DNA of 64,000 bases from Poindextera sp036494815 (GTDB lineage Bacteria > Pseudomonadota > Alphaproteobacteria > Caulobacterales > Caulobacteraceae). Positions 62,781 to 64,000 of this stretch are shown here, piece by piece. Location of the stretch: positions 7,601-71,600 of the forward strand of contig DASXNV010000053.1 of the NCBI GenBank assembly GCA_036494815.1. Direction: 5' to 3'. Under the pieces are notes generated by a model. The model was not told the DNA's origin and ran no database searches. It saw only the letters and a program-made list of their open reading frames with translations. A program made the position numbers and the translations under genes. The stretch's first letter is position 1, and every line of letters starts with the position of its first letter.

Positions 62781-63740
62781 ATGGATCTGCCCCAGTACGC
62801 GATCGAGGCCAAGGGCCTCATCAAGACCTACGCCGCCACCAAGACCACCCCGGCCAAGACCGCCCTCAATGGCATCGACCTGCAGATCCCGCGCGGCTCG
62901 ATCTTTGGCCTGCTGGGGCCGAACGGCGCCGGCAAGTCGACCTTCATCAACATTCTGGCCGGTCTGGTCCGCAAGAGCTCGGGCACAGTCAAGATCTGGG
63001 ACCGCGACATTGATCTGCGCCCGCGCGACGCCCGCGCGGCCATCGGCGTGGTCAGCCAGGAGATCGCCGCCGACGTCTTCTTCACCCCGCGCGAATCCAT
63101 GGAGGTCCAGGCCGGCCTCTACGGGGTGCGCAGGAAGGACCGCCATACCCTCGACCTGCTCAACGCCCTGGGCCTGGGCGACAAGGCCGACGCCTATGTG
63201 CGCCAGCTCTCCGGCGGCATGAAGCGGCGGCTGATGGTGGCCAAGGCCATGGTGCACAATCCGCCGGTGCTGATCCTGGACGAACCCACCGCCGGGGTCG
63301 ATGTGGAGCTGCGCCGCCAGCTCTGGAACTATGTGGTGGAGCTGAACCGCAAGGGCGTGACCATCGTCCTGACCACCCACTATCTCGAAGAAGCCCAGGA
63401 GCTGTGCGACACCATCGCCATCATCAATCGCGGTGAGGTGGTGGCCTGCGAGCCCACCAGCCAGCTGTTGCGCCGGCTGGACACCCGCACCGTCGTGATC
63501 ACCCCCCAGGCGCCCCTGATCGCCGTGCCCAAGCTGGGTCGCTTCGAGGGCAAGCTGCGCGGCGACGGCCAGCTGGCGGTGACCTTCAAGACCGGCGAGG
63601 CTGGGGTCGAGGCGGTGCTGGCCGCCGTGCGCGAGGCAGGTGTGGCCATCAAGGACCTGTCCACCGAGGACCCAGACCTGGAGGACGTGTTCATGTCCCT
63701 GACCTACGCCGCCGAGGGCGCCGACCCCACCGCCTATTGA
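62781..63740 (+). CDS. ABC transporter ATP-binding protein
   Basis: The 319-residue ATPase has Walker A GLLGPNGAGKSTFINIL, the signature LSGGMKRRLMVAKAM, Walker B VLILDEPTAGVDVELRR and the His switch TTHYLEEAQELCD. The C-terminal 80 residues (DTRTVVITPQAPLIAVP and onward) resemble the DUF4162-like tail of the multidrug/ABC-2 export ATPases. A permease would normally follow; here only a tRNA gene and 100 bases remain in the window, so the partner is not seen. ATG at 62781 (MDLPQYAIEA). Confidence 0.92.
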   Translation: MDLPQYAIEAKGLIKTYAATKTTPAKTALNGIDLQIPRGSIFGLLGPNGAGKSTFINILAGLVRKSSGTVKIWDRDIDLRPRDARAAIGVVSQEIAADVFFTPRESMEVQAGLYGVRRKDRHTLDLLNALGLGDKADAYVRQLSGGMKRRLMVAKAMVHNPPVLILDEPTAGVDVELRRQLWNYVVELNRKGVTIVLTTHYLEEAQELCDTIAIINRGEVVACEPTSQLLRRLDTRTVVITPQAPLIAVPKLGRFEGKLRGDGQLAVTFKTGEAGVEAVLAAVREAGVAIKDLSTEDPDLEDVFMSLTYAAEGADPTAY

Positions 63741-63797
63741 ATCTGGAGGCGCGCTCGTCGTTGCGTCCGGACCGCCTTTCGGTTAGGTAGGCCACCC

Positions 63798-63817
63798 CGC
63801 GCGGTGAGATCCGCGCG
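63798..63817 (+). other. Hairpin between ABC ATPase gene and tRNA-Arg
   Basis: CGCGCGG and CCGCGCG form a perfect 7-bp stem around TGAGAT, seven bases before the tRNA. It could end the ABC transcript or mark a tRNA precursor, but no T-run follows. Confidence 0.35.
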
Positions 63818-63824
63818 CCGGTCC

Positions 63825-63901
63825 GCACTCGTAGCTCAGCTGGATAGAGCGCAGCCCTCCGAAGGCTGAGGTCACAGGTTCGAATCCTGTCGAGTGCGCC
63901 A
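63825..63901 (+). tRNA. tRNA-Arg (anticodon CCG)
   Basis: The 77-base gene folds as a full cloverleaf: acceptor arms GCACTCG/CGAGTGC, D-loop with AGCTCAGCTGGATAGAGC, anticodon loop CTCCGAA (anticodon CCG, reading CGG), and a TPsiC arm ACAGGTTCGAATCCTGT. The CCA end is encoded. Genes for this tRNA are common attachment sites for integrative elements, but only 99 bases follow it here. Confidence 0.97.
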
Positions 63902-64000
63902 GCGGCGCGAATAGCTCAATAACATCAATACGGGTGGCGGCGGTCCGGGGTTGGGGCTGGCCTGTGGGTCAGCGAATATAGCAAGGTCGTGGCCGCGCGC

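Noticed and set aside
63902..64000. Possible integrative-element attachment site after tRNA-Arg.
   Set aside because: Only 99 bases follow the tRNA, with no integrase, direct repeat or tRNA fragment visible in the window.

Overview
The window is G+C-rich alphaproteobacterial chromosome, very probably from the Caulobacteraceae (Caulobacter/Phenylobacterium group). The assignment rests on gene order recalled for that family: rimI-tsaB-fur-miaB-phoH-ybeY-corC-lnt-XRE-metK-trmB-rimP-nusA-ylxR-infB on one side, and trpS-murJ-glnD-mutS-dnaJ-dnaK on the other. No database search was possible. Nearly all of the 64 kb is ordinary core genome. Starts often use TTG (cdh, rimP, phoH and the RutE-like gene look convincing).

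Layout. 1-4.3 kb: end of an HMG-CoA-lyase-like gene, CDP-diacylglycerol pyrophosphatase (cdh), a PagL-like outer-membrane lipid A deacylase, a DHFR/RibD-like reductase, a Tat-signal hemerythrin protein and a GFA protein. 4.3-9.1 kb: thrS, yidD, an IscU-like scaffold, an SRPBCC protein and cysS. 9.2-15.3 kb: nucleotide-sugar and exopolysaccharide genes (galE, galU, phosphomannomutase/phosphoglucomutase, and a divergent Wzc-type tyrosine autokinase). 15.3-21.9 kb: a dispersed palindromic repeat, a secreted amidohydrolase, a DUF2188 protein, PilZ facing a degenerate EAL-like protein, an HNH nuclease, an unannotated 34-residue membrane protein with its own terminator, a divergent TetR regulator, and gluQRS. 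21.9-38 kb: the minus-strand information-processing block from tsaB down to infB. 38-47.7 kb: DUF1131 lipoprotein, RutE-like nitroreductase, Nfu protein, PCu(A)C copper chaperone, SulP transporter, trpS, murJ, glnD. 47.7-50.9 kb: a small accessory island (FitA/VapC-type toxin-antitoxin pair, an IS1634-like element with terminal repeats and target duplication, a small hypothetical gene) lying between glnD and mutS. 50.9-64 kb: mutS, GNAT, dnaJ, dnaK, alkB, dienelactone hydrolase, polA, a CHCC zinc-finger protein, an ABC ATPase and tRNA-Arg(CCG).

The regulatory DNA holds the most interesting signals. A well-formed sigma-70-type promoter upstream of rimP-nusA-infB is followed, before the rimP ribosome-binding site, by an intrinsic-terminator hairpin with six U residues. 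That layout suits attenuation of the operon, perhaps by NusA itself. The metK promoter has a near-perfect ATATAAA/TTTATAT palindrome filling its -35/-10 spacer. The toxin-antitoxin operon has a perfect 18-bp palindrome just before its start codon. The 34-residue membrane protein shares a region of TGAACG-type repeats with the divergent TetR gene. miaB ends in six perfect 12-bp repeats placed directly before the overlapping phoH start. I found no CRISPR array, prophage, rRNA or large defence system.
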